The translations under genes were made by a program, and so were the position numbers. 22,336 nucleotides of DNA from Desulfuromonadaceae bacterium (lineage in GTDB: Bacteria > Desulfobacterota > Desulfuromonadia > Geobacterales > Pseudopelobacteraceae): NCBI GenBank assembly GCA_028686145.1, contig JAQUCQ010000014.1, positions 1 to 22,336 of the forward strand, in the 5' to 3' direction. The number at the start of each line of letters is the position of its first letter. Positions within the stretch are counted from its first letter, which is position 1. This document shows positions 21,302 through 22,336 of the stretch, in pieces. A model generated the notes under the pieces. It ran no database searches. It worked only from the letters and a program-made list of their open reading frames with translations, and was not told the DNA's origin.

Positions 21302-22107
21302 GTATGAGAATGGGTACGGGCCTGCCGCACCAGCTCTTTTTGTGCAAAACTCAGGCGGGGTGACGCGAGCAGATCGCGCAGGGTAGCAACAGGAAGTCCC
21401 GGCAGGAAGGTAGTGAACCAGATCAGAGGAGTACGAGGATTTTTGAGGATAGCCAGGCGAATGTTGGGACGGCTCTTCCAGCGACTGCTTCGGGCAATTA
21501 GTGATACATTTTCTGCGCTTGCATGTGACGACATCAGAAACTGATGCAAGGAGCCTTCTTTCAGATGCGGATTATCAAGACATATTTCTATGATATTCTG
21601 TACTCCTTCCCGAAGCAGCGCATCAAGAATTGCAGCTGTTCCGCGCCGCGCCAGCGTCAACTTGTTTCCAAGCGGCTGGGTCGGTATCTGCTGAACAATT
21701 TTCCGTTCGGCGGCCAAGCGTATATCGGCAGACACACCTGGTATAAGACACAGCTTCAACAGATCGAAAATATACAGAAGTGGCAACAAGGTTTGAGCAA
21801 TAGAAGGAGGAGTATCCAAGTGGGCAACCAGAGCCAATTTGACCGCAGAGGCCTCAATAAGGGGCTTGCGAGCATAGATTGCGCTGATTACAACCCCAAT
21901 CCCCCTCCGCTTGAGAAGTGCCAGGAGATGCCGGGAGTCAAGAGAGGGATTGCGCAGTGCCGCCAGCAACACTTCTTCCCGGTTATCCTGAATGATGGTA
22001 AACAGACGGTCCCTGTCAGCTGTAAGAGCCTCCATCTGAGCATCGGCCGTGTTCATATTTTCAGCCAATTCCGTTGCCACCGTCTCGATGCCTGATATTA
22101 GGGACAT
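21298..22107 (-). CDS. Cytoplasmic helical-repeat protein of unknown function
   Basis: From ATG 22107, which has GAGGG upstream at good spacing, the product is 269 residues beginning MSLISGIETVATELAENM. A GTG 36 bp earlier is in frame but lacks a ribosome site. There is no signal peptide or clear membrane segment. The sequence is a succession of short helices with repeated patterns of the LLALLKRRG, VKLALVAHLDTPPSIAQTLL, IRLAAERKIVQQIP and IRLAILKNPRTPLIWFTTFL kind, in which NP and HxDTP turns recur. It resembles leucine-rich-repeat-variant or HEAT-like arrays and is probably a protein-binding scaffold. I associate very similar proteins with Geobacter but know no function. Coupling to the NlpC/P60 hydrolase gene by ATGA overlap suggests a shared task. 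Confidence 0.75.
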   Translation of the reverse strand: MSLISGIETVATELAENMNTADAQMEALTADRDRLFTIIQDNREEVLLAALRNPSLDSRHLLALLKRRGIGVVISAIYARKPLIEASAVKLALVAHLDTPPSIAQTLLPLLYIFDLLKLCLIPGVSADIRLAAERKIVQQIPTQPLGNKLTLARRGTAAILDALLREGVQNIIEICLDNPHLKEGSLHQFLMSSHASAENVSLIARSSRWKSRPNIRLAILKNPRTPLIWFTTFLPGLPVATLRDLLASPRLSFAQKELVRQARTHSHT

Positions 22108-22293
22108 GACATGCCCTCTGCATAACGTTGTAATATACTTCACTGTAACACTGCCCCAAGTGCTGCCGCAATAATTTTTCTACCGAATACATGCAATGAC
22201 TTATCGGTAAGATCAGTATGTTTTCTAGCAGTTGCGTCACAGGCCGCTTCGTGCTACTTACCATATCTTGAAGAAAGCGATAATGAGGTTGCC

Positions 22294-22336
22294 GTGACAA
22301 ATATCCTGACGGAACATGCCGGAGTGGATTCATTGG
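22294..22336 (+). CDS. Possible start of a rightward gene, cut by the window edge
   Basis: GTG at 22294 preceded by ATGAGG opens a frame reading VTNILTEHAGVDSL to the edge. Only 14 codons are visible. It would be divergent from the helical-repeat gene, with the 186-bp gap 22108-22293 as shared promoter region, in which I see no clear consensus. The family cannot be guessed. Confidence 0.3.
   Translation, partial: MTNILTEHAGVDSL

Noticed and set aside
22061..22333. Leftward 90-codon frame beginning MNPLRHVPSG at the right edge
   Set aside because: It overlaps the well-supported start of the helical-repeat gene in another frame and shows no motif.

Overview
The window reads as chromosomal DNA from a Gram-negative, iron-sulfur-rich anaerobe, most likely a member of the Geobacter group (Desulfuromonadia/Geobacterales). 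The reasons are the outer-membrane beta-barrel, OmpA-type protein and several lipoproteins (Gram-negative envelope), a CCG-domain iron-sulfur protein, a NapH-like polyferredoxin paired with a DUF362 protein, and several small conserved proteins I associate with Geobacter. No species can be fixed from sequence alone. Almost everything lies on the minus strand, so the transcriptional order runs from high to low coordinates.

Left part (1-8203): a cluster of exported sulfurtransferases. A four-domain rhodanese lipoprotein (6245-8203, good sigma70-type promoter, own terminator) is followed by a two-domain rhodanese lipoprotein (4977-6056, own terminator). Then comes a tight four-gene operon: an outer-membrane barrel (3819-4658), a fusion of an HdrD/GlpC-like iron-sulfur module to a TVP38/VTT membrane domain (1980-3809), a polyprenyl-phosphate-type GT2 glycosyltransferase (1192-1983, GTGA overlap) and a third exported tandem rhodanese (249-1139). 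Together these encode eight rhodanese-type domains, of which four carry the catalytic Cys. The cluster could handle sulfur, selenium or another chalcogen across the envelope, but that is inference. A partial lipoprotein gene starts at 191 and leaves the window.

Middle part (8204-15122): a 66-bp remnant of a flavodoxin-type reductase, an OmpA-family protein with an internal lectin/LamG-like region, a frameshifted gene remnant, a very large exported TPR protein (10687-13680) and, divergently, an exported protein of unknown function (13893-15122) that carries a run of nine G.

Right part (15235-22336): a Tat-type DUF362 protein and a membrane polyferredoxin form a two-gene redox operon. Its leader begins with a hairpin that looks like an intrinsic terminator. 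Next come an SGNH lipoprotein hydrolase, a conserved 60-residue protein, an alpha/beta hydrolase pseudogene that has lost its middle (including the nucleophile region), a TMEM175-type channel, ATPase remnants, tRNA-Glu(TTC) with promoter and terminator, an NlpC/P60 hydrolase translationally coupled to a helical-repeat protein, and possibly the start of a rightward gene at the window edge.

Several short gene remnants (6087-6170, 8582-8647, 10078-10246, 18815-19196, 19861-19944) indicate recent gene decay between intact operons.
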